DNA from: Enterococcus dispar ATCC 51266
Lineage (GTDB): Bacteria; Bacillota; Bacilli; Lactobacillales; Enterococcaceae
Reading direction: 5' to 3'
Length of the DNA stretch: 64,000 nt
NCBI RefSeq assembly: GCF_000406945.1
Contig: NZ_KE136354.1
Location: 365,707-429,706 of the forward strand
Position numbers and translations under genes: made by a program. Shown piece after piece: positions 31,816 through 41,186 of this stretch. Under the pieces are notes generated by a model, which made no database searches, was not told the DNA's origin, and saw only the letters and a program-made list of their open reading frames with translations. Positions within the stretch are counted from its first letter, which is position 1. Each line of letters opens with the position of its first letter.

Positions 31816-32586
31816 TTAGATTAAGTCAAAGTGCTTCAAAGCATGAACAATTCCACCGTCAGTATTACTTTTTGTAATAAAATCCGCTTGCTCTTTTAGT
31901 AATGAGACACCATTTCCCATCGCAATTTTGATATCGCAAGCTTCAAAAAGCGCTACATCATTTGGGCCATCCCCAAAAGCGTAGGAGGGGATATTGGTTA
32001 ATTGGAGTTTTTCTTGTAATAGTTTCACCGCATTTCCTTTTGAAACCGTCTTTTTCACGGTATCAAGTGAAAAAGGGGTGTTGCGATAAAAATTTAACTG
32101 AGGAAAACGGGAGGTATAATATTCATCATTATTTTGTCCTAAAATTAAGAGCATATTGACTGGTTTTGTCAAGTAGCCGTCTGGATTAAGGGGCGGGACA
32201 GGGGTGTGAATAAAATTATATGCTCCTAATAAAAAATCATTATGTTCATTACACCAAATTTCTCTTTCATTATAAAAAGAAATAGCATCGTCATTTGTTT
32301 TTGCTGCTTCATAAACCTCTTTAATTAATGCTTTATCGTATAAATCTGAATAGATAACGTCGCCTGCAACACGGATAAAAGCACCATTCATAATGATATC
32401 ACTGTCAATATTAGCTTCTTTCATAATGGCAGCAACTTCAACTTCTGTGCGTCCAGTGGCTATAACAGGTAAGATATTATTTGCTTTTAATTGCGTCATA
32501 GCTTGGGCAATTTCTGGGCGTACTTGAGATTTATCATCTAGCAGTGTGCCGTCTAAATCAAAAAAAGCGGTTGCTTTATAAGTCAT
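31816..32586 (-). CDS. HAD-superfamily Cof-type phosphatase
   Basis: 256 residues. Motif I FFDLDGTLLDD (nucleophile D10, acid/base D12), motif II VIATGRT, motif III lysine in SKGNAVKLL, and motif IV FGDGPNDVALF are all present. The Cof (type IIB) cap lies between motifs II and III. These cytoplasmic phosphatases act on sugar phosphates or cofactors such as FMN; the substrate is not predictable. A second, distinct copy lies at 61861. Confidence 0.9.
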   Translation of the reverse strand: MTYKATAFFDLDGTLLDDKSQVRPEIAQAMTQLKANNILPVIATGRTEVEVAAIMKEANIDSDIIMNGAFIRVAGDVIYSDLYDKALIKEVYEAAKTNDDAISFYNEREIWCNEHNDFLLGAYNFIHTPVPPLNPDGYLTKPVNMLLILGQNNDEYYTSRFPQLNFYRNTPFSLDTVKKTVSKGNAVKLLQEKLQLTNIPSYAFGDGPNDVALFEACDIKIAMGNGVSLLKEQADFITKSNTDGGIVHALKHFDLI

Positions 32587-32875
32587 ACATCATTCTCCTT
32601 TTTATGTGTTCACATCACTACTGTAGCAAATTAATCATAGGCTGACTAGTAATTTTAATTGAAAAATCGCAGTGAACAAGACTTAAATTTTGGTTGTCAC
32701 AAATTTCTATTGTTCTTATAAGTAAAAGGACTGCTTTTGGAATAGATAGGAAGAAGTTTTCATATCTTTTCTTAACAAAGGGTGAAAAAACCGGCAAGCT
32801 TACTTGAAGAAAATGTGAAGTTGTTGGTCTTGCTTATCAATTTCAGTTATACTATGGGCAAGGAGTGAAGCAGTT

Positions 32876-33217
32876 GTGATTTTCTTATACGTGGGTATTA
32901 TTATGTTGGTTATTGGCTTTTGTTTCTTTTTATTTCCGGCTAAAAAACCGAATCTAATTTATGGTTACCCCTCTGTTTTAGCAAAAAAAAGCGGCGAACA
33001 TTGGCGCTATGCTCAAAAAGTAAATAGCCTTTTTTTATTAGCTGTCGGTTTATTGTGTACGTTGATTGGATTTTGGCTAAAAGAAACGGGTAATACGAAC
33101 TATTTTATTGCGGAAATGCTTTTAATTCCATTTCCGATTATTGGAGTTTTTGCTGGAACAGAAGAATTATTACAGCGATTTGATCGCCGCCACGCACCAA
33201 AAGAAACAGAAAGGTAG
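32876..33217 (+). CDS. SdpI-family membrane protein
   Basis: 113 residues from GTG 32876, behind AAGGAG. Three membrane segments (1-20, about 48-66 and 76-95) and the motif GYPSVLAKKSGEHWRYAQKVNS fit the SdpI/YhfL C-terminal family. SdpI gives immunity to the SDP toxin in Bacillus, while most homologues have no known role. It precedes the two-component genes by 10 bases and is likely co-transcribed with them, so it may be part of an envelope response. Confidence 0.75.
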   Translation: MIFLYVGIIMLVIGFCFFLFPAKKPNLIYGYPSVLAKKSGEHWRYAQKVNSLFLLAVGLLCTLIGFWLKETGNTNYFIAEMLLIPFPIIGVFAGTEELLQRFDRRHAPKETER

Positions 33218-33226
33218 GGGACAAAA

Positions 33227-33943
33227 ATGAATATTTTGATGATTGAAGATAATGAAGCTGTATCAGAAATGATGCAGATGTTCTTTTTAAACGAAGGCTG
33301 GGAAGCAACATTTCAATACGATGGTCAAGAAGGATTGGATGCTTTTTTGGCAGAACCCGAACACTGGGATATGATTACGTTAGATTTGAATTTACCTGGT
33401 TTAGATGGTATGGCAGTGGCACGGGAGATTCGTAAAATCTCCAAGACAGTACCAATCATTATGCTAACTGCTAGAGATTCAGAAAGTGATCAGGTGATTG
33501 GTTTGGAAATGGGGGCAGATGATTACGTTACCAAACCGTTTAGTCCTTTAACCTTGATTGCTCGCATGAAAGCCTTGCATCGCCGCAGTGAGTTAGTGGA
33601 AAATGTGGCAACAGAAAAAGAAGACGATGAAAGCTTTGATATTGTCACCAAACATTTCAAAATGAATACAAAAACGCGGGAGGCTTACTTAGACGATACT
33701 TTAATTGATGGTTTAACCCCTAAAGAATTTGATTTGCTCTATACATTGGCAAAAAAACCACGGCAAGTTTTTTCTCGCGAACAGTTGTTAGAATTAGTCT
33801 GGGATTATCAGTACTTTGGGGATGAACGCACAGTGGATGCACATATAAAAAAATTACGGCAAAAAATTGAAAAAGTAGGACCACAAGTTATCCAAACGGT
33901 CTGGGGTGTCGGTTACAAATTTGATGATTCCGGGGTGGCCTAA
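33227..33943 (+). CDS. croR: OmpR-type response regulator, CroR-like
   Basis: 238 residues. Receiver domain (1-120) with phosphoacceptor D53 in MITLDLNLPG and K104 in DDYVTKPFSPL; DNA-binding winged helix at 140-235 (GLTPKEFDLLYTLAKKPRQVFSREQLLELVW, RTVDAHIKKLRQKIE). The sequence resembles CroR of enterococci, which is needed for intrinsic beta-lactam (cephalosporin) and bacitracin resistance. Assignment to CroR rather than another OmpR regulator is from memory of the family and is moderate. Overlaps the kinase gene by one base. Confidence 0.85.
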   Translation: MNILMIEDNEAVSEMMQMFFLNEGWEATFQYDGQEGLDAFLAEPEHWDMITLDLNLPGLDGMAVAREIRKISKTVPIIMLTARDSESDQVIGLEMGADDYVTKPFSPLTLIARMKALHRRSELVENVATEKEDDESFDIVTKHFKMNTKTREAYLDDTLIDGLTPKEFDLLYTLAKKPRQVFSREQLLELVWDYQYFGDERTVDAHIKKLRQKIEKVGPQVIQTVWGVGYKFDDSGVA

Positions 33944-35403
33944 TGCGCTATCTTTATCAGCAGTTAATGGCTTTTTGGGTTGTCATTGCCGTAATTTTGT
34001 TAATTGTTGGTATTTCTTTTACCCAACTGACTAAACAAACGATGGAAGATAACAATTATCGGCAATTATTTGGTTATGCCGAATCGGTAGCAAAAACAGC
34101 ACAAAACTATGCTGAATTACCTAATGCTGGTGCTACAACACCAGATGACAGTTTGCATAATTCCCTGATGTTTACTGAACTTGCCTTAAATCAACAAGAT
34201 GTTAATTTTGTTTTTATCAATAAAAGTGGAAAGTCTACTTATCCCAATAATGCCAACGTTCATTTTTCGATTACTGAAAGCCAGTGGACGGCTTTAAAGG
34301 CGGGAGAACGGCAGAAAAAAACTTCTGATACCAATGTATTTGGTGAAAAAGAAGTGACCTCGTATGCTATGGTGCCTTTCAATTTGGAAGGTGAATTCTA
34401 TGGGGCATTAATTGTTACACAGCCGGCAAAAAACATTTCAGATAGTGTGAATGCAGTCACATTGAACTTGTTTAAAGGCTTCATTATTTCTAGTGTGATT
34501 GCCTTAATTATCAGTTACTTTTATGCCAGCATGCAGGTACGACGTATTAATCGAATGAAAAAAGCTACCAAAGAAATTGCCAATGGAAATTTCGATGTGC
34601 AATTACCTGTGCACGACAAAGATGAATTTGATGAGTTAGCCGACGATTTCAATAAAATGACGGTTTCATTAAAAGAATCCCAAGAGGAAATTGAAAGACA
34701 AGAAGAGCGTCGTAAACAGTTTATGGCAGATGCTTCGCACGAAATGCGGACACCGTTAACGACAATTAATGGTTTACTTGAGGGTTTGGAATACAACGCC
34801 ATTCCTGAAAATCAAAAAGAAAATGCCGTTCGCTTAATGAAAAATGAAACGGAACGATTAATTCGTTTAGTAAATGAAAATCTGGATTACGAAAAAATCC
34901 GTACCAATCAAATTTCGATTGTAGTTAAAAAATTCAATGGTACAGAGGCATTAAAAAATATTTTAACCCAGTTAGATGCAAAAGCAGAAGCCGCTGGTGA
35001 TACGTTACATTTTGATGTTACGGAGCCAATTGAAGTCTATGCAGATTACGATCGTTTTGTGCAAATCGTTGTAAATATCATCCAAAATGCCATTCAGTTT
35101 ACCCAAGATGGGGATATTTACGTTAATTTGAAAAAAGGATATTTAGAAACTATCGTGGAGATCAAAGATACAGGAATTGGCATGAGTCCAGAACAACAGC
35201 GTAATATTTGGGACCGTTATTACAAGGCTGATCCTTCCCGTAAAAATCGCAAATTTGGGGAATCAGGACTAGGGTTACCGATTGTGCAGCAATTGGTTCG
35301 TCTGCACAAAGGTTCCATTAAAGTTGATAGTCAATTAAATGAAGGAACAAAATTTATCATTACTTTTCCGGATGTTGAAATACCAGATGAAGCAAAAGAA
35401 TAA
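33943..35403 (+). CDS. croS: Sensor histidine kinase, CroS-like
   Basis: 486 residues. Membrane helices at about 8-28 and 175-195 enclose an extracytoplasmic sensing loop of some 145 residues. HAMP follows (RINRMKKATKEIANGNFDV), then HisKA with the phosphorylated His in DASHEMRTPLTTINGLLEGLE and a HATPase domain (NIIQNAIQFTQDG, DTGIGMSPEQ, GLGLPIVQQL). Start ATG overlaps the regulator stop (TAATG), so translation is coupled. It would sense cell-wall stress and phosphorylate the adjacent regulator. The CroS name is moderate. Confidence 0.85.
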   Translation: MRYLYQQLMAFWVVIAVILLIVGISFTQLTKQTMEDNNYRQLFGYAESVAKTAQNYAELPNAGATTPDDSLHNSLMFTELALNQQDVNFVFINKSGKSTYPNNANVHFSITESQWTALKAGERQKKTSDTNVFGEKEVTSYAMVPFNLEGEFYGALIVTQPAKNISDSVNAVTLNLFKGFIISSVIALIISYFYASMQVRRINRMKKATKEIANGNFDVQLPVHDKDEFDELADDFNKMTVSLKESQEEIERQEERRKQFMADASHEMRTPLTTINGLLEGLEYNAIPENQKENAVRLMKNETERLIRLVNENLDYEKIRTNQISIVVKKFNGTEALKNILTQLDAKAEAAGDTLHFDVTEPIEVYADYDRFVQIVVNIIQNAIQFTQDGDIYVNLKKGYLETIVEIKDTGIGMSPEQQRNIWDRYYKADPSRKNRKFGESGLGLPIVQQLVRLHKGSIKVDSQLNEGTKFIITFPDVEIPDEAKE

Positions 35404-35454
35404 ACCAGGAGCAAATCCCTCATTGTACAATGAGGGATTTGCTCCTGGTTTTTA
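35403..35454. terminator. 48-bp perfect palindrome, bidirectional terminator
   Basis: AACCAGGAGCAAATCCCTC (35403-35421) and its exact complement mirror about TGTACA at 35426; the arms are 24 bases with no spacer, and TTTTT follows. It sits between croS and the convergent ABC-like gene. Confidence 0.85.
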
Positions 35455-35476
35455 GTTGTGCTTAAAAATATTCCAA

Positions 35477-35965
35477 CTATAAATCAACTTGTTTCAAATT
35501 ATCAACTAAGGTTTCATCAGTGGTTAAAAGATAAATCACCAAGTCTTCTTTTTCAATTAAATCTTGAAAAAGACTAAAGAGTTGTTGGCGTTCGGGAATA
35601 CTTAATGCTGAGATAATATCTTCAAAGCAGAGGATTTTATTGTGTGCCAATAAAGCGCGAAAAAGTTGTAATTGGATTAATTCCACACTCGTTAAATTAT
35701 CTAATTCTTTATTTAATAGAATATCTGTGATGGCTAATTCTTTTGCCAAGGGAAGATCTGTAATTTTTTGTTTATAAAACTTATTGGAAAAACCCATCAA
35801 AAGATTGTCAGTTAGTGAAAGATAAGGAATAAAATCCGGGGTTAGACTGATTTTACCCACATCAGCTGTCAGACGTTGTAATTCCCGCTGGAAATTTTGT
35901 TGTGCTTGTGCTAATGTCTCGCCGTAAAAAACTTTAAAATGCTGCTGTGCGATAATTTTTTCCAT
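35477..35965 (-). CDS. ABC-ATPase-like protein without Walker A
   Basis: 162 residues from ATG 35965, behind AAAGGAAG. The second half follows the second half of an ABC ATPase: signature-like LTSVELIQLQLFRALLAHNK, then ILCFEDIISALSIPERQQLFSLF in place of Walker B and D-loop. The P-loop lysine motif (GxxGxGKS/T) is absent and the Walker B acid is in FED. The protein is about 60 residues shorter than a normal ATPase. It probably cannot hydrolyse ATP. It lies 81 bases after a permease gene and may be its partner or a pseudo-enzyme regulator. Confidence 0.6.
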   Translation of the reverse strand: MEKIIAQQHFKVFYGETLAQAQQNFQRELQRLTADVGKISLTPDFIPYLSLTDNLLMGFSNKFYKQKITDLPLAKELAITDILLNKELDNLTSVELIQLQLFRALLAHNKILCFEDIISALSIPERQQLFSLFQDLIEKEDLVIYLLTTDETLVDNLKQVDL

Positions 35966-36046
35966 AAAAACACTTCCTTTCCCATAAATGAGCTTTAAAA
36001 CTAGTTAAAAAGTAACTTGTTTCAAAAAATAATTAAAAAATTTGAT

Positions 36047-36772
36047 TTAGTGTTTGAGACTTAAGCGAAATTTTGCCCACAAAGCCCCAAGTGGTATACC
36101 AATTCCGAAATTAAGTAATAACAAGACGATGGTCTGCCAAGCTGTTTTACTGAAAACACTAAGCCAATCACGACTACTAATAAAAACAGAACGAATCAAT
36201 AGGGGATAATTTTTGGGTAAACGAATCCCAAATTGTGTTCCCTCATCTAAATTCGCTAAATCATTGGCACGAATGATCTGTGCCGCATGGGAATGGACAT
36301 TTTCACAAACACGTTGGACAAAGGGTTGGAAAATAAGCACCAAACAAGTTAGTAAGCCTATTACTAAAAGAGCAGGTAAAATAAACTCATAAATAATTTG
36401 TAATGCTACATGTAAGTGCGAACGCCCTGAAGCAACAAATGTTTGTAATTCCCGCTGACGCTTTTGAAACGTGTGTCCAGAAAATAGAAAAGTGAAAAGA
36501 GTTAACAATGTTAAGATAACGAGCATGAAAAATAAATAAATATTTTTCATTTGCGTAAAGAAAAGGTGTAATGGTGTAACCCATTGCTTATTTTCACTAA
36601 CGGGATTACTCGCCAACATATCTTGTAACCCATGATAAACTACTTGAGCTGAGTTCACTAAGCACAGCGCAAAAAATATACCGATAGTCAAAATGACGAG
36701 TGCAATAAAGTAAGGAAGATATATTTTTTTATGATAGCGTAAACTGGCAACTGCATAATGAACTGTCCGCAT
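36047..36772 (-). CDS. FtsX-like ABC permease
   Basis: 241 residues from ATG 36772, behind GAGGTG; an upstream in-frame extension to 36835 covers the promoter. Four membrane segments (about 18-40, 78-104, 130-155 and 210-235). The GRSHLHVALQIIYEFILPALLVIG pattern fits the FtsX/MacB/BceB permease domain; one permease half only. It is probably transcribed with the ATPase-like gene downstream. A regulatory link to the adjacent CroRS-like system is possible but not shown. Confidence 0.75.
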   Translation of the reverse strand: MRTVHYAVASLRYHKKIYLPYFIALVILTIGIFFALCLVNSAQVVYHGLQDMLASNPVSENKQWVTPLHLFFTQMKNIYLFFMLVILTLLTLFTFLFSGHTFQKRQRELQTFVASGRSHLHVALQIIYEFILPALLVIGLLTCLVLIFQPFVQRVCENVHSHAAQIIRANDLANLDEGTQFGIRLPKNYPLLIRSVFISSRDWLSVFSKTAWQTIVLLLLNFGIGIPLGALWAKFRLSLKH

Positions 36773-36778
36773 CTTTTT

Positions 36779-36803
36779 CACCTCATAGAAATTATACGAG
36801 GTG
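36779..36803 (-). promoter_or_regulatory. Palindrome over the permease promoter
   Basis: TATAAT (minus, 36796-36791) is followed 20 bases later by the start codon. CACCTC (36779-36784) and GAGGTG (36798-36803) form an inverted repeat that includes both the -10 box and the ribosome binding site. Confidence 0.4.
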
Positions 36804-36841
36804 AGTTTGAACAAAGTATGAAGTTGTTTTTGCAAAAAAAA

Positions 36842-36868
36842 GAAGTTCCGGTTAAAAACCGGAACTTC
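36842..36868 (-). terminator. Terminator of ltaS
   Basis: GAAGTTCCGGTT (36842-36853) pairs with AACCGGAACTTC (36857-36868) across a three-base loop; a T run follows on the minus strand. Confidence 0.88.
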
Positions 36869-36878
36869 AGCTTAAGAT

Positions 36879-38990
36879 TTATTTATGGCCTTCAGCTTCA
36901 TATTGCTTATAGGTTTTCGTTTGGTATAAATCTTGTGTTGATTTATCACCATGTTCGGAATAAATGCTTGTAGATTTATTGCCTAATTTACTTTCTTGTT
37001 TGCCTAATTGATCCAGTCCATTTTTATAACTGAATTTTTCGGGATCTAACTCTTTCAAATTGCTGCCAGTGTAAAAGCGCAACAGGTCTCCATTGTTGAT
37101 TTGATCAGAAGTAGCAAGCTGTTTGCTGACTTCTTCTTTCCATTTTGTGACCTGTGTTTTTAATTGTTCATCTGGGGCAGTAATAGCTTGACCTGTTGCA
37201 TTATCATAAAGTGTACCGCCATAATAAGTGTATTTATCTGTAACAAAATCGCCATCACGGAATGACACGAGCTGCTCATGCTGTTTAGAGAACAAATCTT
37301 GTCCTAACTGAATGTAATTTTTCGTATCTACGCCCAACAAATGTAACAATGTCGGTAGGGCATCAACTTGGCCGCCATAGGTTTGATTAATGCCACCTTT
37401 TGATTGGCCTGGAACGTGAATCATATAAGGGACACGTTGCATTTGCGCATCGTCGTAACCTGTCCAAGTTTCTTTGTCTTTACCTAAAAGTTCAGCTAAG
37501 TTTTTATTGCGGGAAGTAGAAATACCATAGTGGTCACCATACAATACGATAACAGAATTATCATATAAACCACTTGCCTTCAAATAATTAAAGAATTCCT
37601 CTACGGCCCGATCTAAATAGTTGGCAGTAGCAAAATAACCATTAATAGTTTCATCATTTGTATCAGCCATTGGAAAACCAGCTTCATCATTGGTAAATTG
37701 TGAATATGGGAAGTGGTTTGAAACAGCGATAAATTTAGAATAAAACGGTTGTTGCAATTGTTCCAAGTATTTGACAGACTGTTCAAAAAATGGTTTATCA
37801 TGTAAACCATATTGGAAAGAGTTGCTGTCATTGACATCATAGTAAGAGGCATCAAAGAAATTTTGATATCCCCAACGTTTATAGGTTTCATTACGGTTCC
37901 AAAAAGTTCCTGCATTTCCGTGGAAGACGGCACTAGAGTAACCTTGCGTTTGATTTAAAATATTTGGTGCTGATTGGAATGTATTTTTACCACCTAATTG
38001 TGTCATCAAAGCACCTTGGTTCAAGCCGAATAAAGAGTTATCCATTAAAGTTTCTGCATCAGATGTCTTACCGGCTTTAACTTGATGGAAGAAATTATCA
38101 AAACTAAACGTACTCTTACTGTGATAAAGGCTGTTGATGAAAGGCATAACTTCATGTTCTTTTCCTTCAGCATCCTTTAACTTGTAGTCAATTAAAAATT
38201 GTTGCGTACTTTCTAAATGAATGTAAATGACATTTTTACCCTTTGCCATACCAAAATATTCACTATTTGGTGCGGCATAATGACTTTTTACGTAACTTTC
38301 GGCTTCTTTCATATCATTGGCACTGGCTTGTGCTCTGACTTGTGAAGCTTGATAGGTTTGTACGCCATCGTAAACAGTGAAGGCATTGATCCCTAAGTAT
38401 TTGACTAAATAGTCGCGAGAAAAAGTTCGCGTTAATAATTCTGGTCGATCAACTTCAGCTAAGAATAAGTTACCAGAGAAGATCATCACAGATAAAGTCG
38501 AAATAGCAAAGGCCATTCGTGCGCGAACTGGACGTTCTTCCATTTTGATTTTTTTGGTAAAAAGTAAGGCCACAATGACAACAATATCAACAAAATAGAG
38601 TAAGTCATAAGGGCGGAACAAGCGGATTGCACTTTCGCCTAAGCCGCTTGCAACTTTACCAGCGCCAAGCATAGTATTAATTGTAATAAAGTCGGTAAAT
38701 TCACGATAGTAAGAGACGTTAGAAAAAAGTAATAACGACATCAAAAAGTAAATTACCATCATGGTTATATAAGAAGCTTTTGTGCGTCTCACGTATAATG
38801 CAATGGACAACAAGAATAATGTTGTTGCGATTGGATTAATAAATAAAATGAAGTATTGACGCAGACTTTCAATGCCTAAGTTGAAATCAACAAAATAGGC
38901 AAAAATGTTTTTGGCCCAAAAAAGAACGGCTAATAATGCAAAGAAGCCCAGCCGTTTATTTAAGAAAGCGGGAGTTTTAATATTTTTCAC
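36879..38990 (-). CDS. ltaS: Lipoteichoic acid synthase family protein
   Basis: 703 residues from GTG 38990, behind GGAAGGA; the longer frame from TTG 39026 lacks a proper site. Five N-terminal membrane helices (to about residue 200) anchor an extracellular sulfatase-like domain. Catalytic Thr is in HQVKAGKTSDAETL, and metal-ligand motifs follow at LYGDHYGIS and FHGNAGTFWNR. It polymerises glycerol phosphate from phosphatidylglycerol onto the glycolipid anchor of LTA. The C-terminal tail is longer than average. Enterococci have more than one such enzyme, so exact role is moderate. Confidence 0.92.
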   Translation of the reverse strand: MKNIKTPAFLNKRLGFFALLAVLFWAKNIFAYFVDFNLGIESLRQYFILFINPIATTLFLLSIALYVRRTKASYITMMVIYFLMSLLLFSNVSYYREFTDFITINTMLGAGKVASGLGESAIRLFRPYDLLYFVDIVVIVALLFTKKIKMEERPVRARMAFAISTLSVMIFSGNLFLAEVDRPELLTRTFSRDYLVKYLGINAFTVYDGVQTYQASQVRAQASANDMKEAESYVKSHYAAPNSEYFGMAKGKNVIYIHLESTQQFLIDYKLKDAEGKEHEVMPFINSLYHSKSTFSFDNFFHQVKAGKTSDAETLMDNSLFGLNQGALMTQLGGKNTFQSAPNILNQTQGYSSAVFHGNAGTFWNRNETYKRWGYQNFFDASYYDVNDSNSFQYGLHDKPFFEQSVKYLEQLQQPFYSKFIAVSNHFPYSQFTNDEAGFPMADTNDETINGYFATANYLDRAVEEFFNYLKASGLYDNSVIVLYGDHYGISTSRNKNLAELLGKDKETWTGYDDAQMQRVPYMIHVPGQSKGGINQTYGGQVDALPTLLHLLGVDTKNYIQLGQDLFSKQHEQLVSFRDGDFVTDKYTYYGGTLYDNATGQAITAPDEQLKTQVTKWKEEVSKQLATSDQINNGDLLRFYTGSNLKELDPEKFSYKNGLDQLGKQESKLGNKSTSIYSEHGDKSTQDLYQTKTYKQYEAEGHK

Positions 38991-39199
38991 TGTTTTATCC
39001 TTCCTTTTCCAAGTCTGCTTTTGCAAGCTGTAATGAAAAAATGAAAATGTACACTGTTTACATTTTACTAATCCCCTTTTTTTCTGTCAATTGAAATTGC
39101 GATGAGACCAATTAATTAAGTAATTCTTTAACTTCAGAAATGACAGACAAACGTTGTTATTTTTGCTATACTTTTTTTGAAAGAAGAGCAGGTGAAAGT

Positions 39200-40369
39200 A
39201 TGAAAATTCAAATGAATAAATTTGGCGTCAAAAAAATGCGCCAACACTATCCATTAGTGCAAGTTGATGATATTGTTTCAGATTTAAAAACAACATCCGG
39301 TTGGGTGGATTTCGTTGATCAAAATGGCAATTTTTTAGCCAAAGGTTATCTTGGAAAACAAAATAAAGGGATTGGCTGGGTACTTTCTTGGCAAGATGAA
39401 TTAATTGATCAGGCTTTTTATGCCCGTTCTTTTGCCAAGGCCAAAGGGATGCGGCAGGCTTTGTTTAACGATGCTGCTACAAATACCTTTCGCCTTTTTA
39501 ATGGTGAAGGAGATGGTATTGGGGGCATTACCATTGAATGGTATGATCATTATGCCATTTTTTCTTGGTATAATCACACTTTGTATGAAGAAAAAGAGAA
39601 AATAATCGCTGCCTTTAAAGAAATTTATCCCGAAGTTTTAGGAGCCTATGAAAAAATCCGCTTTATTAGTGAACTACCTGAATCCACTCATTTATATGGT
39701 CAAATAGCCCCCGAGCCTTTAATTGTTAAAGAAAATTTTGTTAATTTTGCCACATATCTAAATGAAGGCTTAATGACAGGAATCTTTTTAGATCAGCGTT
39801 CTGTGCGGGGGCTACTAGTTGATGGTTTAGCAGCCGGCAAAACATTATTGAATATGTTTAGCTACACGGGTGCCTTTTCAGTTGCAGCCGCAATGGGCGG
39901 TGCCAGCAGTACTACAAGTGTTGATTTAGCCAAGCGCAGTTTACCTAAAACTCGTGAACAATTTGAAGTGAATGGCTTAGATGTAAGTGCACAAAAAATA
40001 CATGTGATGGATGTCTTCAATTATTTTTCTTATGCTTTAAAAAAAGATTTGAAATACGATGTGATTGTTTTAGATCCACCGAGCTTTGCTCGTAATAAAA
40101 AGCAGGTGTTTAAAGTAAAAAATAATTATGGTCAGCTAATCGCTGAAAGTCTTCCTATTTTAAGTGATGATGGAATTATTATTGCATCGGCAAACACAGC
40201 AAATGTTACATTGGAAAAATTTCAGCAAATGATCGAAAAAGAGTTTATAACAGCGAAGGTCGACTATCGACTATTGGCTACCAAACGTTTGCCTGTTGAT
40301 TTTCAAGTAAACCCAGCATTTCCTGAAGGCAATTATTTAAAAGTTTTAATCTATCAGGTGACCCAATAA
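39200..40369 (+). CDS. Class I rRNA methyltransferase (RlmI-like)
   Basis: 389 residues from ATG 39200, behind AGCAGGTG; an ATG at 39140 lies 60 bases upstream without a site. PUA-like N-terminus, then a SAM-binding fold (LLNMFSYTGAFSVAAAMGGASSTTSVDL) and catalytic motif LDPPSFARNKKQ. Family members methylate 23S rRNA cytosines at C5 (RlmI), although the YccW/YwbD branch in Firmicutes has uncertain target. It is a single gene followed 55 bases later by aroD. Confidence 0.88.
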   Translation: MKIQMNKFGVKKMRQHYPLVQVDDIVSDLKTTSGWVDFVDQNGNFLAKGYLGKQNKGIGWVLSWQDELIDQAFYARSFAKAKGMRQALFNDAATNTFRLFNGEGDGIGGITIEWYDHYAIFSWYNHTLYEEKEKIIAAFKEIYPEVLGAYEKIRFISELPESTHLYGQIAPEPLIVKENFVNFATYLNEGLMTGIFLDQRSVRGLLVDGLAAGKTLLNMFSYTGAFSVAAAMGGASSTTSVDLAKRSLPKTREQFEVNGLDVSAQKIHVMDVFNYFSYALKKDLKYDVIVLDPPSFARNKKQVFKVKNNYGQLIAESLPILSDDGIIIASANTANVTLEKFQQMIEKEFITAKVDYRLLATKRLPVDFQVNPAFPEGNYLKVLIYQVTQ

Positions 40370-40424
40370 GATAGATTTTGCGCAGATTGATAGTCAATAT
40401 AAAGGTAAAAGGGGCGAAAAAATA

Positions 40425-41180
40425 ATGCAAGTTACAATAAAAAATGTCATCTTTGGCAAAGGAACACCTAAGATTTGTGTGCCGCTAACTGGGGAAGATT
40501 CTCAGGGACTATTAAGACAGGCACAAGTTGCGGCAACTTCTGTTTGTGATGTGGTAGAATGGCGCGTGGATTATTTTACAGATTATCAAAAGCAAAATGA
40601 AGTGTTAGAAGTGTTGTCCCATCTGCGAACGGTGCTAAAAGAAAAAATTTTATTATTTACTTTTCGGACAGCAAAAGAAGGTGGCGTAGCAGATTTATCT
40701 TTACGTGAGTATCACAATCTTTATGTGGCGGTAGCAGAAAGTGGTTTAGTAGATATTGTCGATGTGGAATTGGAAAGAGCGGAGTTTTTAGGCCGCGGCT
40801 TTTTGAATCAATTAAAAAAACAAAAAACTGCCTTACTTTTGAGTAGTCACAACTTTGATAAAACTCCGGCAGATGGTGAACTGGTAATGAAACTTGGTGT
40901 CATGCGCCAATTTGAAGCGGATTTTGGGAAAATTGCTGTGATGCCTCATTCACTAAAAGATGTTTTACGTGTAATGGGGCTGTCACAAAAGATGCAAGGA
41001 TTAGCAAGTGTGCCCTTAATACTGATTGCTATGGGAGATTTAGGCAAAGTTACGCGGGTAGCGGGTGAGTTGATGGGGTCTGTGATGACATTTGCGGCTT
41101 TAGAAGAAAGTTCTGCTCCGGGTCAAATTGATATTACCAAAATGCCGGAAATATTAGCGGCTTTGTCATTAGAGGAGTGA
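40425..41180 (+). CDS. aroD: Type I 3-dehydroquinate dehydratase
   Basis: 251 residues. Catalytic residues E45/R47 (VVEWRVDYF), H142 (SSHNFDKTP) and K169 (FGKIAVMP) agree with the E. coli enzyme, whose Schiff-base lysine is K170. It dehydrates 3-dehydroquinate to 3-dehydroshikimate in the shikimate pathway. The other aro genes are not nearby. It is followed after 6 bases by the ybaK-like gene, so the two form a small operon. Confidence 0.95.
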   Translation: MQVTIKNVIFGKGTPKICVPLTGEDSQGLLRQAQVAATSVCDVVEWRVDYFTDYQKQNEVLEVLSHLRTVLKEKILLFTFRTAKEGGVADLSLREYHNLYVAVAESGLVDIVDVELERAEFLGRGFLNQLKKQKTALLLSSHNFDKTPADGELVMKLGVMRQFEADFGKIAVMPHSLKDVLRVMGLSQKMQGLASVPLILIAMGDLGKVTRVAGELMGSVMTFAALEESSAPGQIDITKMPEILAALSLEE

Positions 41181-41186
41181 TATTTC

